Position numbers and translations under genes: made by a program
In this document: piece after piece, positions 43,917-56,394 of the stretch
How the letters are laid out: each line of letters begins with the position of its first letter
Numbering within the stretch: the stretch's first letter is position 1
Assembly: GCF_050947875.1 (NCBI RefSeq)
Contig: NW_027460346.1
Span: 744,001-808,000 of the forward strand
Direction of reading: 5' to 3'
Source of the DNA: Dermacentor variabilis
Taxonomy: Eukaryota > Arthropoda > Arachnida > Ixodida > Ixodidae
DNA: 64,000 bases
Notes under the pieces: generated by a model
Databases searched by the model: none
What the model was told of the DNA's origin: nothing
Seen by the model: only the letters and a program-made list of their open reading frames with translations

Positions 43917-46900
43917 GGAGGCTGCAGCATATGTAAGGTGCACTCTTCATCAGACCCGCATTAATATTTCACGGCGGTGTACTTTATGGCAAGAAGTTGT
44001 GGCCGTATTGGTTCGTCTCCAACGCACGGACGTTATCATCGTTTCGTAGTATGCTCGCCCCTACAGCGGTCGTGCGGCCCGGTTGTGTCTCGGCTGGTTG
44101 GCGCACCTAGGACAGAAACATCTTGGTTGCCCCGTTATGGTAGCAGGAGATTTTAACGCGCCCCACATCACATGGGGATACGCTATTTCCAGTGCGCGTG
44201 GTACCTGAGTGCTGGACACGTTTATGGACGCCCAATTCACTCTGCTTAATAATGTGTCAATGCCCACTCGTAGGCTTGACCACCCTCGCGCGCCGCCGCA
44301 CTCACCGAACTTATCTTGGTGGCTAGGAAGGACGGCCGTCTCGTGGTCATGTGAACCCGACTGCTGGGGTAGCGACCATCATCCGATTCACCTTGTCTTA
44401 TCTTCGGGCGGAACAGGCCGCCTCCACCGACTATGTCGAGTGGTGGACTGGGATCGATACAGGGCGGTATCAGAAAGCACTGTACCCAACTCCAATGCTG
44501 GACCCGTCCCATTGTCTTAAGGCGGCATTAGTTGGGGCAACACGTACGTCGTGGGTTGATGAATCGCCAACTGCTCCTGATTTGCAACTTCTGCATCTCT
44601 GGACGTCGCACCGCCAAGCAGAACTTGCATCAGAACGGGACCCTGCATCAAATACCCTTCGGTTAGAGGCCCAACGCCTTACAGCAGTAGCTCGGCGCCA
44701 TGAACACCGCTTAGAACGTGGCCTCTGGATGGACTCGTGCTCTTCTTTCAGACCTTCGTCGTCCAATGCCTCTATTTGGCGCACCTTCCGAGTAATGGAA
44801 CGTGGTCGGCCCTCCACAACCCGCAGCCTGCGCCCTGTTAGCATCGGGCCAGACACCAGCAGTATTCGCAGAAACTGTCGGCCACACCTTTTTTCCGGCT
44901 TTGGACACAGCACCGCCTCCTTTCGTTGTTCAAAACTGCCTTCCCGCGGACGCAGGCACGCCGCCTACGCTCTCCGACATCGAGGGTATACAAGCTGTCT
45001 TCACTATGGCGGAAATTTTTGCGGCAATAGACCTGTCGAAGCCATGCAAGGCACCAGGACCGGATGGCATACCGTATGAACTTTATAAAAACACGGAAGG
45101 CCAGGTTCTCGAAGTGCTGCTGGGGCGATAAACGAAGCTTGGGCTACAGCAGCCATGCCCAGTTCTTGGCGGCATGCAGAAATGGTCCCTATTCCCAAAC
45201 CCGAAAAACCCCTATATCGCTCATATGCGCCCAATAGCACTAACCTCAACCTTAGGCAAGCTGATGGAGCGTATGCTCGCGACACGTATTACATGGTGGC
45301 TCGAGCAGTACTCATGGTATCATCCTGGCCAAATCGGGTTCCGTGCTCATCTAGGCTCAGAGGATGGCCCTGCGTACCTATCTTCTATGGTTCTCATCGG
45401 AGGCCGCTCCCGAAGAATTCGCACGATTCTGGCAATGGATATTTGTAAAGCGTACGACCACGTGAGTCACGAAGCAATTGTCGGAATTCTCCATTGGCTT
45501 CAGTTCCCTAGCGGTGTCTGCACATTCGTCGAAGCCTTCCTGCGCGCTCGCGCCTTCTCCATTCGCCTGGCTGGCCAAGCAGCAGGTCAGTTCGTCGCAC
45601 ATCGGGGTGTCCCGCAAAGACCTGTGCTCGCCCCAGTCCTTTTCAATATTGCTCTCCTTCCACTAGCTTGGAAGCTAGCCACGATACATAACGCACAGTA
45701 CATAATGTACGCAGATGACATCACTGTCTGGTCAGTTGATCCTGAAATCTGCCACCAAGAACAAGCGCTCCAAGAGGCCCTAAACGTGACGCACAACTGG
45801 TGTACTAAGATAGGCCTTGATATTTCCAAGGACAAGACGACGCACATGTCAGTAGCGAACAAGTATGGGCGCCGTCTACTGGCACTCCAGCCTCTTCAGT
45901 TGACTCTGGATCGGCAACCATTACACGAGGCTTCAACTATCCGTGTGCTCGGCCTTGAAATGGATTCCTCCGGATCTGCGGGACCATGGGTCAAGAATGC
46001 AAAGCAAGAGGCCGCAGAAACGATACAGTTGATACATCGGATTGCAAAGAAATCTGGCGGAGCGAGCACCAACATGGCTCGCCTTCTTTTACGTTCTGTA
46101 TTGCAACCACGACTCGTCTACAGAGCCCAGTTTCATCATCTCACGGAGGCACAATGGGCTCGCCTTGAGGCCATTAATAACAAAGCCATGCGGGTCATAA
46201 CGGGACTACCACGTCTCACTCCATCGCCAACTCTACAGGTCGAATCCCAACTCAACACTATCGACGAACTCGTGCACCAACGTCGATGCGTGCCATCATA
46301 TTTCTGCTCGGCTGCTTCACTGGCCCGGTACATGGGACACGAAATAGACAGTCCAGCATCTACGAGACCCGATGTAGCTCCGTGGAAAAGGGTACAATTA
46401 AGTGACAATAAGCCTCTTGGTCGTCGGTATAGGCCGGTTCCTCGTCAGGCGAATGCCCAAGTTTCCAGCCTTCGTCGCGCCGATGATAATCAAGACGATG
46501 CGACTCTTGTAGCATACACTGATGCCAGTGTTAATGGTACCATGATTCACACAGCTCTAGTGTGTCCGTTGATACCAGAGGCAGGCCAGACGTGCTCGTA
46601 TGTTGCCGATCCTGCACCACCGGCGTACCTTGCCGAGCTTGCTGCCATACGAGACGGCTTGGTCGCGTTGCTACCTACTGTTCAAGCTGCTCGATACTCT
46701 CAACTCATAATTCGTACAGACTCGACTCAAGCCATCCACGACATACGTAGGATATCTCGGTCCACTCTATTCTCAGATAGCATTCACCGTCTTGCTGCCA
46801 GTACGAATATCCTCATACGCGTCCAATGGGTGCCTCGAGCAGCCCTGCTGGGTCTCCTTGAAGCAGATATGGCAACCCACCCACAGATTATAACATACCC

Positions 46901-47385
46901 AGTTCTACATTTTCCCGAAGACGCCTGTGGACGACTGATCCGGGAAAAAGGAAAACGTCCGGCGTACCACACGAGCCCTCATACCTCCGTGTGGGTCAGA
47001 CCTCCCTGGTGGGTAACCCACCAAGAGGAAGTTACGTTAAGGAGGCTACGTGTCGGGGTCACGCTCACCCCGTCTGTGACCGCTCTCTGGCTACAACAGT
47101 ACCATTGTCCTCACGGCTCATCGTGCCCATTTTGTAACACAGAAATCCAAAATTTTACAGTGATACACCTACTATGGACGTGCCCAGGACTTCATCTAAG
47201 CCGTCTCCGCCACCTCCGGGCAACCGGCCTTCGGCCTGGCCGCCCACCCGACCTTGAAGGTTGGATTCATGGACCACATCATCGTTCACTCCTAGATTTT
47301 TTGCACGAGTCGAATCTGTTCGTGTACTTTAAGATCCTTTGTGTTATGCCTGAGGGCATGCTTTCGAAATAAAAAAATATCAGTA
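43917..47385 (+). mobile_element. I-clade-like LINE, copy B, 5'-truncated
   Basis: Begins inside the endonuclease (QEAAAYVRCTLHQTR), with VAGDFNAPHITWGY near 44145, CWGSDHHPIHLVL near 44370, then the thumb-side linker, RT, RNase H and the zinc tail. The 3' end is AATAAAAAAATATC near 47372. No ORF1. It follows copy A directly in the same orientation but differs from it in sequence, so it is a separate family or subfamily. Confidence 0.9.
44802..47372 (+). pseudogene. LINE copy B reverse transcriptase and RNase H
   Basis: A first segment ends KAPGPDGIPYELYKNTEG with a stop at 45129; the 45155 and 45174 frames overlap at a small indel near 45210. From 45174 a 732-codon frame is open. It holds PIALTSTLGKLMERML, AMDICKAYDHVSH (first RT Asp), RGVPQRPVLAPVLFN, the polymerase motif MYADDITVW at about residue 178, then RNase H with AYTDASVNG (about 447), AELAAIRDG and IIRTDSTQAI, and the tail CPFCNTEIQNFTVIHLLWTC. 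The RNase H C-terminal motif (usually WVPGHSG) reads WVPRAAL, so its last active residues look lost. It is the longest near-intact coding block in the window. Confidence 0.88.
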
Positions 47386-47631
47386 TAAAAGATAAATACA
47401 AGTTGCACCACGATGAGTTTTTAAACAATGTCACAAACACACAAAACGGCCATGATTTAGACTGCGATGAGCAGTCTCATTCTGGAAGGAAACAGCACCA
47501 TACTCATCAATACATTGCTCAACACAGGACTGTACGCTTCAGTGCGGCAAAGAATAATTTTTCTTTCCAACCATGTCCTTGGGGGTTTATGCGTGAAGTG
47601 TAGTTCTCAGTTCGTTTTATGACAGTGAGGT

Positions 47632-48215
47632 TTGCAGATGAATATTTCTACTGTGTATCACGAAGAAAATCTCTACAGAGTTTTAATATCTATATCCTTC
47701 CCGCCGCCACTTTGCCGCTCAAAATACTTTGGCCTGCTAGAACGGGATGTACTAGATCATGCGCGTAAAATGCCTCTGCCTCCGTCTGAAAAACGATATT
47801 TTTTTAATTCGCATTCTGAAACCTTGCTTGTCAGGACTTTGCTACGTTCAGGAGACATTTTCATGATGTCCATTCATTGTGGTTTGTATGATGTACCTCA
47901 AACAATTGAACATTGTATATACTGCAGACATGCCATTTTATTTTCTGATGTAGTTCAACGAACTCGGCACAAAGACTTTAATTTAAATCCTCATTTCGTG
48001 TGATATCTGATGCCAACCAGTTGTTGCGATGTACCATTCTACATGTTTTTGCTCATTGAAATGCATAGCCCGGAAAAACGCGCATGTTAGATTGAAATGC
48101 CGAGCCTTTAATTACATCAGCAACTCATCTCATGCCACTGATCGTGCAACTGAAAAATCTATACGAGCAAATTTAATTTCGTCGAGGGTTATAGTCTGTA
48201 CCAGTAAGCTACTAT
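47632..48215 (+). mobile_element. LINE C-terminal zinc-binding (zf-RVT) fragment
   Basis: The 123-codon frame includes RDVLDHARKMPLPPSEKRYFFNSHSETL and CGLYDVPQTIEHCIYC, then DVVQRTRHKDFNLNPH. This matches the zf-RVT region that closes some tick LINE polymerases (..LPP..K.FFFKLHTETLP...C..C..PETIEHCFI.C..A). No RT part is attached, so it is 5'-truncated. It follows copy B after about 250 bp. Confidence 0.65.
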
Positions 48216-49492
48216 CATTTTAGGGTCTCTTGTGAAGATTGACAGCGACTTGAGCACCGCGTTTCAAGAAAGAAGATGAGCTCTATGGTGCTCTGTATAT
48301 GTGCCTTTATCAGTGCGCAACTAGCAGAGATTTCTTAGCTCTGTTTCTTAGATCTGTTCGCTTCCCGCGGGAGTCATGCGTGCCTGAAACAGATACCACA
48401 AAAAGCGTTTGTAGTCTAATGATTATACATTCGGGCGGCTTCGCTGGTGGGCAGAAGTTCCCACCACACCGCCGGACCCGCTTTTTTTTTTTACTGAAGA
48501 TTTCGATGGAATCTACTCGGCGAGAACACGACCAGTGACCGACCAACCGAGATACCGAGATACCCTGGCGAAACCATGGGATGGTAGGCACAGAAAGCTT
48601 CGCTTTAAAAAGCCCACGCCACTCTACTTCTTCACATTAACTTCAATGTTGAGCGAGAAAAAGAGGGGAAGCTGAAGGGTTCGACATATTGTCAGTCGCG
48701 ACCATCTGGTAACATAGAAGTCACGGCAGGTCACAGTAGTAAAAAAAAAAAACATTGTATCACAAAATTAACTCTTTAATTGGTCGAACTTGTGCCCCTA
48801 AAACCAAGTGACGTTCAAAGCACAACGATCGCGGCGAACTCAGTTGGTGATCGTCGAAAATCTCATCTGAGGGTAAAACGCGTCGGCTTTTATACATGAA
48901 TTGTCGAAGGCTCTAGCGTAATCACTGGTGCTCGTATGCCTTTCAGAACATACAACGTTATTCGCGTCTGGCACACAATCTCATCACACAAGGCTCAGTG
49001 AGAACATGTGCAACAGATAGAAGCAATGATAGCATTGGAGTAAGTTCTACATTATTCAGGAGCGTCTTACGCTGAGCGATAACTTTAACCTGTTAGAAGG
49101 TGAAATTTGGTCCTCGGAAAAGGGGTAAATAACTACACGTATCAATATACTACCATGAAGATAGAGAAAATGTAGGAAACATTAATTTTATGTTTCATTT
49201 AAATGTAGATGTAATAGGCTAAAGGGAAATTGAAATGGACGAAAATATAATTTACCTCAGGTGGCGTCCCAACCAGCACCTTCCCCATTTGTGCGCGGCT
49301 GTTAAACCAATTCGACTTAACTTTCTTGGTTTGTGTATGTGTACACATATTCAAGATTAGCCCTGGGAGTGTTAGCCAATTACGACCTTTTACCCAACTT
49401 TGACGTTATTATTTTCTAAAGCTGCAGTGAAAATTTCAGCCAAACACTTGCTCCTGTATGTGTATTGTTAAATTGCCTAGGCAACTCACCCT
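48216..49492. other. unassigned DNA
   Basis: No recognisable feature; frames under 94 codons on both strands, the longest overlapping each other at 48299-48591. Confidence 0.35.
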
Positions 49493-49722
49493 ACATGGTG
49501 GTATAGTGGCTTCGGCGTTGCACTAGTACTCGCGAGGTCACTAGACCGAATTCCGGCCACAGCGGCCACATTTCCATGGGAATTCAATGCGAAAATATCC
49601 GTGTGCATTGCCTTGGGTGCTCTTTAAGTAAACCCAGCTGGTCGAAGTTAATCCGGAGTCCCCCACTACGGCGTGCTATTTTACCCACGTGGTGGGTTTA
49701 CCACCTAAAATCTCCTAATTGA
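49493..49722 (+). mobile_element. Ruka-type SINE, old copy
   Basis: GGTGGTATAGTGGCTTCGGC head, GACCGAATTCCGGCCACAGC, TCCATGGGAATTCAATGCGA, CCGTGTGCATTGCC, AATCCGGAGTCCCCCACTAC, then a diverged tail. Confidence 0.85.
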
Positions 49723-49862
49723 TTACTATATTCTTGTTTTGACGTTACAGATAACTCATAAGTAAACAAACATACCCAGTCTTTAGTTACAGAGCTTGTT
49801 GATTATGTTTGTTTGTAATTAAGTGATCAATATTTTTCGAGGCAGACTCTTTTTGCATAGAA

Positions 49863-50105
49863 CCCGCCGTGGTTGCTCAGTGGCTATGGTGTTCGGCTGC
49901 TGAGCACGAGGTCGCGGGATCGAATCCCGGCCACGGCGGCCGCATTTCGATGGGGGCGAAATGCGAAAACACCCGTGTGCTTAGATTTAGGTGCACGTTA
50001 AAGAACCCCAGGTGGTCAAAATTTCCGGAGTCCTCCACTACGGCGTGCCTCATAATCAGAAAGTGGTTTTGGCACGTAAAACCCCAAATATTATTATTAT
50101 TATTA
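49863..50105 (+). mobile_element. Ruka-type SINE, full length and young
   Basis: A 243-bp copy: tRNA-like head (A box GTTGCTCAGTGGC; B box GGGATCGAATCCC), body with TGCTTAGATTTAGGTGCACG and GTGGTTTTGGCACGTAAAAC, tail (ATT)n. Perfect 15-bp TSD TCTTTTTGCATAGAA at 49848-49862 and 50106-50120. This is the reference copy for the other SINEs in the window. Confidence 0.97.
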
Positions 50106-50120
50106 TCTTTTTGCATAGAA

Positions 50121-50745
50121 TCGTATTGAATATCGACTAAGTTCTTTCGAGATATTAGCTGGCCTCCTTTCTCAGCCAAAGACGCAAAATCTTTGCTCTC
50201 GATACGTTCAATGTGCGCGACGGGGGGAGGGGGCGGGGGGGCATCCTCGCAAAGCTTTGGCCGAAAAGCGGTCCTGAACCAGTCGAGAGCGACATCAAGT
50301 TACTATCCCCCTGCCATGGGGCGCGCACACCTGTAACTTTCCTGCGTTCCTTACCAAGGTCCGAATATTCAACGTGTACTCGCTTATCGGGTAACCGGGT
50401 TTCACCGTACAGGCTCGTCAGGTCGTTGGGAGAAAAAGTAGCGGAAAAATTCTCAAACGTAGCCAAAAAAGTCGCCAACTACGGCAAAAGCTTTAATTGC
50501 TAGCCAAAAAAGTAGCCACGTTGCGACAAACCAACAATTGCCAACGTTTGACGCAGTAATAACGAAGAATGAAGCGAGAAAGACCTGTTTCTTCCTGCTT
50601 CACTGATGGCAAACAAAAATGACAGAACAAAGCAAATCTTATCACGTATTATTGTCATAATTTACCATTATGACCAGCTCATGCTCTTTGACAGTTTTCG
50701 CCGCCCACATGTGTGCTTTCTCAAAGCCCAAGTGTTATGTGAGTT
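50121..50745. other. unassigned DNA with a G-rich tract
   Basis: The plus strand at 50221-50241 has GGGGGGAGGGGGCGGGGGGG. Overlapping frames on both strands at 50155-50503 (96 and 107 codons) show no motif. Confidence 0.35.
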
Positions 50746-50749
50746 CCAC

Positions 50750-51075
50750 CTTATTGTAACTAATTTCGGTAGTTTTTGGGTGCACCCGCCGCGCCTGGTG
50801 TTGTGACGCAGTTAGCGAAAAGCAGTTCGACCGTCTAACTCAGCTTCGCGTATAGATAACCTTACTGGGACAAGTTCGGGACGCTTTCTCTGACCCGCGG
50901 CGTTATTGTAAATAATTTCGTTGCTTTTTCGGATACGGTTGGGGCACGCTCGCCACGCCTGGCGTTGTGACGCAGTTAGCGAGAAGCAGCTCGGCCATGT
51001 GACGCAGTTAGTTTCGATTGTACAGAATCTTACTGGGACAAGTTCGTGACACTTTCTCTTACCCCGGAAATTATT
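50750..51075. repeat. second locus of the 140-170-bp tandem repeat
   Basis: Two units with the same landmarks as 38515-39000: TTATTGTAACTAATTTCGGT, GCGAAAAGCAGTTCG, CTTACTGGGACAAGTTC and CTTTCTCTGACCC. Confidence 0.82.
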
Positions 51076-51154
51076 ACAGCGTAAGCTGTTGTGGGGTCAT
51101 TCCAATAGCCGTTTCGGTTGGTGATGGTGTCCGCCGCCGCCGCCGGTGTCCGTA

Positions 51155-51262
51155 GCAGCTATCGCAGGGAATGAGAAAAAAGGCAGGGCCCGTCGAGATT
51201 GAACCGCGCCCCGCTGTGTTTGAGTCAGCTACTCTATCATTGAGCCACGCCAACGCAGCATT
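51155..51262 (-). mobile_element. tRNA-like SINE head or tRNA pseudogene
   Basis: Minus strand: GCGTGGCTCAATGATAGAG (A-box-like) .. GGTTCAATCTCGACGGGCCC (B-box-like), then CTGCCTTTTTTCTCA. The arms do not fold into a regular cloverleaf, so I do not call a functional tRNA. Confidence 0.45.
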
Positions 51263-51714
51263 CGCGGGAAAATGCCCAGTAAGCGCGTCCTACGCGCGAG
51301 GAGACCCGCGATGTCTCATGCGCGCCGACTAGCGTCCATGCGTGCACATTTTACATTGCAGTTGCATATTATTACATCACGTAGAATGCCATGTAGCAGA
51401 TGCACAGGTAGCGGTACAAGGCAGTTACAAAAGGTTTGGTCAAGAAATTGAAATTTAAGGAGATGCATACAAGAATGCTAGATAATATGTTATTACCTGA
51501 TTTAATCGAGGTGGCCAGTTGACTATGTAATAGCCTTGTATCAAAGAAGATGCCAATAGATCATCATCGCCGTATCGTGCCGTATCGAGGATGCGCGCCG
51601 CGCAGCGTATGTACGTGCGCCGTTTGCATTGCAGTTGCATATTATCACATCAGGAGGCACCTGACGTAGCAGTTGCATAGGTAGAGGTACAATGTAGATA
51701 ACGGAGTCTTGAGG

Positions 51715-51935
51715 AAGGAGGAGGAGGAATAAACTTTTATTGTAGAACCAGCACTTTATGATGGCCGGGCCTAAGCCTCCCACGAAGGGACGTCGAGGGC
51801 TTGCCTCGCCGCCGCCTCGCGGGCGTGCTGGGTCGCCCAGGTTTGGTCGTCGAGGGCGGAGCTCCGCAGAGCCTCATGCAACCTCGACGAGAGAGTCGTG
51901 GTGTTAGTCTGGGTGTACTGTGCTGGGCACTGACT
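51715..51935 (-). mobile_element. LINE 3' end (I-clade-like)
   Basis: In plus orientation GGAGGAGGAGGAATAAACTT, TTATTGTAGAACCAGC, then a GC-rich stretch with GGCCGGGCCTAAGCCTCCCA. On the minus strand this is a LINE C-terminus and 3' UTR ending AATAAAAGTTTATTCCTCC. It is in opposite orientation to the LINE at 52.3 kb. Confidence 0.6.
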
Positions 51936-52009
51936 GAAAAAGAAGAATAAGGAGATGTGTAAATACTGATGTAATCAAAAAATGTTTGGCATACCTGATT
52001 AATTGAAGA

Positions 52010-52125
52010 AGGTTCATCATCATCATCATCAACAACCTATTTTAATTTCACTGCAGGACGAAGGCCTCTCCCTCGGATCTCCAATTACCCCTGTGCTGTG
52101 ACTGTTCTTCACCGTCCCGTTTCAA
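52010..52125 (-). mobile_element. RTE-like LINE 3' tail
   Basis: TCATCATCATCATCATCAAC followed by ACTGCAGGACGAAGGCCTCTCCC and CTCCAATTACCCCTG parallels the 3' end of the RTE-like LINE at 33130 (CATCATCATCAGCC..ACTGCAGGGCAAAGGCCTCTCCC..CTCCAACTACCCC). Confidence 0.7.
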
Positions 52126-52319
52126 AGGCATGCAATGCCATTAAATGATCATCATCGTCATCCTTGGCTATGTATCGTGCCATTTGACACGAGATGTGAC
52201 ATGCGCGCCGCATAGCGTCGAAACGTACAAATTTTGCATTGCAGTTCCATTATATTCCATCAGGTGTCCCGACATGCAGCAACTCCATATGGCACCTGCA
52301 TGCTATGTATGTATAATAA

Positions 52320-55235
52320 AAAGAAGAAACTGCTTGTCAAACACACCAAACGGGACCAATTTAGATTCAAACGCAACCGTCAGGCAGCAATGAAGGTTAA
52401 AGACCTAAACAATGGACGACGCAGCTCCTCCATGATGCGGAAGAAGCCACGATCGAGGCGCCCACCGAGGAAGATGGCCCCAGGCCCGACTCTAAGCTGA
52501 TCAGCCTCTGGGAAAAGCAGCAGACTCTCCATGCAGAATGGTTGAAGCACAAACATAACCGCCCACTTAATCTAGCACTGGCCCAGGCTGAGGCGGAAGT
52601 ACTGGAATATTCACGCGAGCTAAATTCGGCTCAATGGATGCAGCTATGCAACAGGCTAAATGGCCAGCTCGGCTCGAAAAACCCCTGGTTCTTGTTTAGA
52701 CATTTGCTCGATCCCGATAGCAGCAGAGGGGCAACGACCAAGAAGGTCAATCGGCTCCTTCGGGCGCATCGGGCTTCGGAGCAAGAGATAATACAAGAGC
52801 TCGCCAGCCGCTATTTTAATACAGAAACAAATGAGCTGGCGTACGCAGAGTACACTGGCGAAGCGAATGAGAGCATAGATGCCGACATAACCGAGGCTGA
52901 GGTGAGAGCTGCGTTCGCCGATTTAAAAACCACCTCGGTGGCGGGGCCAGACGGCATAACAAATAAAATGCTACGCAACCTCGACGACCGAATCCTGACC
53001 GACCTAATTGAAGAAGCCTAACCGGCCTCTTCAATCAGGTGTGGAACACCGGGGAACTGCCACAGCCATGGAAGGAGGCTGTCGTAGTCTTTCTTCCAAA
53101 ACCTGGAAAAATGCTGCAACTGGAGAATCTCCGCCCTGTCTTACTTACGTCATGTCTGGGCAAAGCACTAGAGCACGTGGTTTTAACACGCCTCGCCGAG
53201 CATGTAGAGGAACACCAATTGATCCCACCCACCCTCTTTGGCTTTTGACCAGCTGTGTCCACGCAAGACATCATGTGGATGCTCAAAAGGGACGTTGTGG
53301 ATGCCGGAATCCTGGGGGCAGTGCGCACGATCCTAGGCCTTGATGTACACAAGGCTTTCGATAACTTCAGACACGAGTCCACACTCAGAAACATATCGGA
53401 CATGAATGTTGGGGCACGGACGCACAGATACATCATTGCCTTTCCCCGCGACCGGACAGCCACCTTCAACATCGGAGATATAAACAACCCTCAGATCAAT
53501 CTCGGCGCTAGGGGTGCACCCCAGGGTGCAGTACTATCTCCTTTTCTTTTCAACTGTTCAATGAGGGACCTACCCAAAGAACGTAACAAGATCCCGCTCA
53601 TCCGCCAGGCCATCTATGCGGACGATGTTACCATTTGGACGAGGCAAGGCAATGTCGGAGTCGTCAAACAGGCATTGAAAACGGCAGCCGACATGGTACA
53701 AGCCTACATCACTGGCAACGGCCTCAAATACTCCTCTACTAAATCAGAACTGTTTATTGCCGGCAAAACAGCGCAGGCAATCAAAACTACACTGCAAATC
53801 ATAGTTAATAGAGAAGTAGTACCCCAGGTCGCCACCATAAGGGTACTGGGGCTCTTCCTAGAGGAAAAGAACTCGTGCAAAGAAACTATGAAGAGATTGG
53901 TGAGCGCCTCTCGCCAGATAATCGGGCTGCTGCGACGTATTACTGGCCGCAACTTTGGAGTCCAAGAGAAAGGCATGCAGGCTAATCCAGGCTTACTTCG
54001 TCTGAAGGATGCATACACATGTCCTTTCCTTCAACTACGAAAGATTGACATCGCAAAGATCGACACTTTACTGCGTTCAGTCTACAGAGCAGCCGCTGGA
54101 CTTCCTACATGGGCAAGCAACAAAAGACTGATGCCATTAGGACTCCATAACACCGTCACCGAACTCGTGGAAGAGCAGAGAGCGGCGCAATGGTGGAGGC
54201 TGTCATGCACACAGCAAGGGCATAAGATCCTACAACTCCTGAATCTCTCCTCCCCCCCTCCCACAGGAACCACCAAGAGAGTCCAAGAGAGACCCCCAAC
54301 AAACTGGTCATTCCACCACTCCCGAAGAACAAGGGAGAACACAACAAACGACGCCGACGTGCACGCGCGAATCCCTTAAGGAAACTCTAGCACACAAACC
54401 GGCCGCCTATCTGGAAGTGTCGCCTGTGGGGAACGGCACATATGCGATAGCGGCTGTGGACGGAGCGGTGCGGATCCTCCGAACCGAGGAAATTGCAGCG
54501 AGGTCTATCCTAGAAGCGGAAGAGGCCGCCATTGCTAGTGCAGCCGCAGTCGCAGGGACGCTCTTCATAGTATCGGACTCAATGTCAGCGATCAAAAGCT
54601 TCAGATCGGGCGGAGTAAGCCGAACCGCGGCAGAAAAACTACAGAGGCCGGAGATAACCATCAGGCTTCTCTGGGTCCCTAGCCACGAGGGAAACACCGG
54701 TAACGAAGCTGCCCACCTCACAGCCCGCGCAACTACTAACCGCGGGCCGAGGGGCAGCCTCCTCCGGAAAACCCTGAAACACTGTCACTAAGTTACGAAG
54801 ATCGCCTCCGTCGGCAAAGAGGGGAACGACAGATTTACCCGCCTCCATGCGGCGGGCTACACGGGCAACAGGCCGTGGCCCTGCGCAGTCCTCAAACACG
54901 CAGTGCGCTCAACCTCAGGAGACTAGCAGCCATCCTGAAGGATGACAGCGTCTCGACATGTACGTTTTGCGGCTTAGCACAGGCTGGACAGAATCATATT
55001 CTATGGGGATGCGACCGCCACCCGCCCCCAAAAGAGCTCCTGCGGCTAGCCCCCTCACCTGAGGAATGCGAGAGAGCGTTGAGAAGTGTCGACCAAGAAT
55101 CACAGTCCAGGCTGACGGAATGGACGGCGACAGCTGCGGCCCCCTGGGCCCCGACCTAGCCTCCCCCTATAACCTGGCTCCCCTTTCCCCTATTATTTAA
55201 TAACGTTGATTCCTGCTCCTCCTCCTCCTCCAGTT
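52320..55235 (+). mobile_element. I-clade-like LINE, copy C, 5'-truncated
   Basis: Holds the linker (EVLEYSRELNSAQWMQLCNR, then PWFLFRHLLDP), RT, RNase H and a zinc tail on the plus strand, ending with a (CTC)n-rich 3' end at about 55235. No endonuclease core or ORF1. It carries several stops and frameshifts. Confidence 0.88.
52542..55159 (+). pseudogene. LINE copy C reverse transcriptase and RNase H
   Basis: Frame 1 (52542-53021): TTSVAGPDGITNKML, an RT finger motif. Frame 2 (53039-53248): EAVVVFLPKPGK, LRPVLLTSCLGKALEHVVL. Frame 3 (53255-54379, 374 codons): LGLDVHKAFDNFRH (first Asp), RGAPQGAVLSPFLFN, IYADDVTIW (catalytic Asp pair, near 53614), ATIRVLGLFL. Frame 4 (54417-54791): RNase H with VVDGAVR-like start (AVDGAVRI), ILEAEEAAIASA (Glu), IVSDSMSAIKSF (Asp), LLWVPSHEGNTGNEAAH. 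Frame 5 (54875-55159): zinc tail CTFCGLAQAGQNHILWGC. All catalytic motifs are present but split over at least five frames. Confidence 0.88.
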
Positions 55236-55289
55236 GCATGCTGCGCGTAGTTGGCAATTGTTAACTCAAGCAGGCTAGGTGGCTGTTCG

Positions 55290-55493
55290 TCACCAGCAGT
55301 AGAAGCAAAAAAAAAGCGAATGCCGCGCCGAACGGAGTAGCTGACGTAACGCGTTCCAGCTAGCGTTCAAAAGGCACGCACTAGAAACCGAAATTGGAAG
55401 TGTGGTTCAGAAAGTAATGTCGGCGGCTTGATGCGCTGCAGGCAATTGGGCCGCTGCGTTCTGTGAGTGTCGGCTCTTGTAAATTACTTTCTC
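55290..55493. repeat. related right end of the TIR element
   Basis: ATGCCGCGCCG, CACGCACTAGAAACCGAAATTGGAAG and GAGTGTCGGCTCTTGTAAATTACTTTCTCTTTG follow the order of 39815-39991. It may be the right half of a second copy whose tandem-repeat part lies at 50750-51075, split by the LINEs in between. Confidence 0.55.
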
Positions 55494-55529
55494 TTTGTTC
55501 GTAGCATTAGAACGATGCTTTCTTTTAAG

Positions 55530-55542
55530 AGGGGGGGGGGGG
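55530..55542 (+). repeat. poly(G) tract, about 12 G
   Basis: An AAGAGGGGGGGGGGGG-type run, followed by GAGGCACTG. Confidence 0.85.
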
Positions 55543-56390
55543 AGGCACTGACACGCATACTTGTGTATCCGGTTACCGCATTTCGCCGGCTAATAAGAGT
55601 TTGAGGTTATCGCTCAGCGCAGAGCACAACTTTCTGTATGGGAAGCTTCTCAAATGTTATCGATGGTTCTATCTGTTCTCCACGTTGTCGTCGAGCCTCG
55701 CATAATCAAATTCTGTGCCCGACGGGAATACTGGCGTACATTGTAGAACATTTACGCAAGGACCTCGGAATACGCTTGACGGTTCACTCAGCAGTGTTTA
55801 CATAGCCGACGCTTTTGCACCGCAGATCTTCGACGATCTGCGCCTGTGCTGGCCACTATCGTTGTGCTTCGAGTTTCACTCGCTTTTGTGTGCACGGCTT
55901 CGCCCCCCCCCAAAAAAAAGGGTTATGTGATTCACATGCAGTTTCCCTACTGTGTTCTTCACCATCGCTACAACGCGACGATATATTTTGGGAACGCGTT
56001 AAGAATGTTATCTGCGTCAGCCGACTTTGAACACCTGAGTGTATAGGAAAACTTGGTTAACGCCTTTGATAGAGATGATGTTGGTAATGTCATTTTCGTT
56101 GCATATTCTTGAATACGAACCTTACTTCGAAAAGACACTTTGGAAAAAGGAGGGAAGTACTGCAGCAATTTGTTTTTTATCGTAATATTACATATGCATT
56201 GAAAAGAAATTTGATTTACTACCCCCGAATCTTTCTGCGGCAGAAATTGCCCAAATTTGGCCCGATTATTTTATCCAACGCGACCCACTATCACAGTAGA
56301 ATAGCACTCTCTTGATTCTTCAAACATTTTAAATCTAGCTTTAAGATCTACCTATACAAACGCCCTGTCGCGTTTTCATTTTCGGTAGCG
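55543..56390. other. unassigned DNA
   Basis: Short frames only; nothing recognised. Confidence 0.35.
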
Positions 56391-56394
56391 TTTA

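Noticed and set aside
43917..47385. LINE copies A and B as one continuous element
   Set aside because: Copy A has its own 3' end with AATAAA, and copy B restarts inside an endonuclease with different wording of the zinc tail.
51155..51262. tRNA gene on the minus strand
   Set aside because: B-box-like sequence is present, but the arms do not form a regular cloverleaf.
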